Assembly (NCBI GenBank): GCA_045635565.1
Contig: JAZTVX010000046.1
Coordinates: 1-15,075, forward strand
Length of the DNA stretch: 15,075 nt
Direction: 5' to 3'
Source: RGIG4140 sp045635565
GTDB lineage: Bacteria > Pseudomonadota > Alphaproteobacteria > CAAHEQ01 > UBA3637
The notes beneath the pieces were generated by a model, which saw nothing but the letters and a program-made list of their open reading frames with translations, was not told where the DNA came from and ran no database searches. Position numbers and translations under genes: made by a program. Positions 13,091 to 15,075 of this stretch are shown here, one piece after another. How positions within the stretch are numbered: the first letter of the stretch is position 1; every line of letters starts with the position of its first letter.

Positions 13091-15075
13091 TCGAAGAATT
13101 TTTATTTTTCTCTTATATTCAATATAAGGGGTGTTTGTCCTTATTACGGCAAGGACAGGGTTGTAATTTTATCGAAACATAGCACTTATTCATTATTACA
13201 AACACAAAGTAAAGGATGTGTTTCATGCGGGGATTTTCCTCAATATGAAGATTATCAAATCGTCAATGATGCACAGGCTATTGCACAATGTCAAGCATGT
13301 GGGTTGGTATATCGATCGAATAAATCATACTGTGGATACGATTTATGCCCGATGGGGCAATGGAAACCGTGGTTCTCGGGAAGCTGTCTAGCTTGTTCCC
13401 ATAAATTAGAAGATGTTTTTTCAGAAAATGATAAACGTATGTGTACCGAAAATTGCCCAGGTCAACGAGAAGTGGTCGGTCAAACCTGTAAACGCATTTG
13501 CCCTCAACCAACAGGTATGAGTGAGGAAGAATCTATACGCATTTGCAAGGAAGAAGGACCCACATCCTCAAATTGTAAAAGATCTTTTATGGGGCAGACA
13601 GAAAATACGCCCAGTTGTTTTTCTTGTAGTTATGCGAGGGATGTCAAATTTGGCAGTTATGCGACTGAAAATGACAAAGCCTTGTGTGAAAAATGTGGTC
13701 GATATATGGATAAGAATAAAACAATATGTCTATTGAATGCACCGGCTGTTTGTATCAATAAAAAGGACGAAAACGGCAATAATAGTCAAGAAAACCAATT
13801 TCGAGGATATGATGAAAAATGCTATCCTTGTGCAAAAGCAGAGTGGGTTCGTCTTGAAGATACGCAAGAAGCAAAAAATGCGTGTGTCAACAATTGTGCT
13901 GGTATTGAAGTCACAACAAATGGAATTACGTCAATTGGGCGGAAAGTTATTACACATACAAATGGTGTTGTTGGCTGTGTTTTAAATTGTCCGAATGATA
14001 CATACTTATACAATTCCAATGAATGTGTCAGATGTGATGATTATACCAATTCAAAAACGGGACTATGGAATTTGGGACATGGTTATGAGTATCCGAACAC
14101 CTCTGTCAATATCTGTAAAACATGTGCGAACAGAACAGTATCTGGTTTTGGAAAATGTGTTGCTGGTACGTATGCCTGTTTAGTAACAACTTGTCCTTCT
14201 GGTTACATACACGGTTCAGCAGGTCATTGTGTCTCTTGTCAAGATTCTGCTAATACCATTACGATGTGTGGGATTTCCACAGACCAAATGGCCACAGAAT
14301 GTCAAGCCTGTGGGAATCGATTTGCTGTTGGTAATAAGTGTATGAAATATACCCCCGGGACAAACGGCGTTTGTAACAGTTATGATAATGGTACATTATC
14401 TCCCTATCCAGCAGGAGATGGTCAATTGTTACGAGATGTTGATGGTGTATGTCAAAATTGTCACGATAAAAACGCTATTTATACGATGAATCCAACTGAC
14501 AAAGTCACACAGTGTCGCAGTTGTGGCAATCGGCGTGTCGTCGGTGATACATGTGTTTACGGCTTATGTGAACAAGAAAGTACTTTTATGAATATCCGTA
14601 ATGAATGTCCGTCCTGTTCGGCAGATACACAAGAAATCCCTGATACAACTGTTTCTCGTGATATGTGTCAAGGGTGTTCTCGTTCGTTAATGACAATACA
14701 ATTATCTGAAACACAAACAGCCCTTTATTGTGCGAAAGAAGAATGTTCGGAAGGGTCAACATATCACACACAAACGGATAAAATGTGTAAAAGTTGTTCC
14801 GAAGGGAGTGTATCCGTTATCGGTAATGAAGGTGTTTACAGTGGTTATTGTGAAGCCTGTAATCGTGTTGCATTTGAAGAAAATGGTATTAAAAAATGTT
14901 CACAACAAGCAACAGATGGATATTTTATCAATATTGCCGGTCAAAAAGTATCATGTAATGCCGGTAAAACACAAATTTACAATTCAGCGAAAGCCAAAGA
15001 AATTTGTCGTTCCTGTACCACTTATGAACGGGAAGTCACGACAGATTTAGATGGCAACTTCTACTGCGAAAAGGT
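13091..15075 (+). CDS. Large CxxC-rich protein, no visible start codon, 3' end off the window
   Basis: The frame is open from the TAA at 13088-13090 to the right edge, at least 661 codons, with about 62 cysteines (roughly 9%). Seventeen are in CxxC pairs (CVSC, CQAC, CLAC and so on), spaced 20-50 residues apart, with several CxxxC pairs between. A sub-motif C-x2-CG-x-(R/Y)-x6-C recurs near 13289, 13685, 14300 and 14513. No membrane helix is seen. Such spacing is typical of disulfide-bonded extracellular proteins (growth-factor-receptor or VSP-like). The C-terminal part is nearly identical to the gene at 2-151. Cys-rich coding is clear from about 13130, but the first in-frame ATG is at 13352, inside the Cys-rich region. 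Frame 1 offers an ATG at 13057 that stops at 13182. The 5' end is therefore frameshifted, lost or unusual. Function unknown. Confidence 0.8.
14945..15075 (+). repeat. Direct repeat, copy 2 (3' part of cysteine-rich gene)
   Basis: Matches 14-144 in the same orientation at 128 of 131 positions. The match continues to the very edge, so its right boundary is not seen. The left boundary coincides with the codon after INIAGQ in this copy and ISGN in copy 1, where similarity falls off. Confidence 0.95.

Noticed and set aside
13057..13182. 41-codon frame starting at an ATG just after the protease gene
   Set aside because: No ribosome site, no recognisable product; it is kept only as a possible remnant of the Cys-rich gene's 5' end.
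13521..13985. Plus-strand frames of 71 and 82 residues (13521-13736, 13737-13985) and others to 15050
   Set aside because: They overlap the Cys-rich frame in another phase; the Cys-rich frame is open for 661 codons with regular CxxC spacing and is confirmed by the conserved terminal repeat.
1..15075. Matching window ends as the overlap of a circular contig
   Set aside because: The match starts at position 14, has three mismatches, and the sequence before it differs; the gene at the left ends while the right one is cut. gyrB-recF-dnaN on a 15-kb circle is also implausible. Two paralogues explain it better.

Overview
The window looks like chromosomal DNA from an AT-rich, probably host-associated alphaproteobacterium. 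The evidence is a co-directional dnaN-recF-gyrB block with full-length Gram-negative-type proteins, without dnaA beside it, in strongly A/T-biased DNA. The lineage is an inference; candidates are the AT-rich gut Rhodospirillales-like groups or relatives of intracellular lineages. No tRNA, rRNA, CRISPR array or insertion sequence was recognised.

Layout, left to right. (1) 2-151 (+) is the 3' end of a cysteine-rich protein gene cut by the window edge. (2) 234-1187 (-) is an unrecognised cytoplasmic-looking protein with a charged coiled-coil head and four copies of a W-x7-LGG repeat. It has a good sigma70-type promoter and faces the first gene across a strong hairpin terminator. (3) 1366-2640 (+) is a tight three-gene unit: a small single-pass membrane protein, an ECF sigma factor that starts inside its stop codon (TAATG), and a secreted LTxxQ/CpxP-Spy-type His-rich protein. 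The unit resembles a CnrY-CnrH-CnrX envelope or metal stress-sensing module and ends in an intrinsic terminator. (4) 2782-4608 (+) holds an unrecognised inner-membrane protein, a TesA-like GDSL/SGNH esterase and a small lipoprotein with duplicated CGCGS motifs. (5) An AT-rich convergent gap, 4609-5014, carries a terminator at each end. (6) 5015-10484 (-) is dnaN, recF and gyrB followed by a small membrane-anchored protein of unknown function, which also appears to have its own promoter in the end of gyrB. (7) 10660-13047 (+) is a Lon-family AAA+ protease with a Ser-Lys dyad, divergent from dnaN. (8) 13091 to the right edge (+) is a very large, open, cysteine-rich frame with about 62 Cys in 661 codons and 17 CxxC motifs, with no recognisable start codon.

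The strongest accessory signal is the pair of cysteine-rich genes at the two edges. Their 3' ends are 128/131 identical in the same orientation, 14,931 bp apart. All three differences are synonymous, and the similarity collapses just upstream of the shared block. This points to a multicopy family of CxxC-rich, probably surface or secreted proteins kept alike at their C-termini, reminiscent in architecture (not shown to be homologous) of protist variant-specific surface proteins. The missing start of the right-hand copy leaves open a frameshift, a silent cassette or a sequence error.

The core block (gyrB, recF, dnaN) supplies replication and topology functions. The flanking genes mostly encode envelope-directed products: signal peptides, lipoprotein, membrane anchors and a sigma factor with a periplasmic partner. 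Together they suggest a cell investing in its surface.
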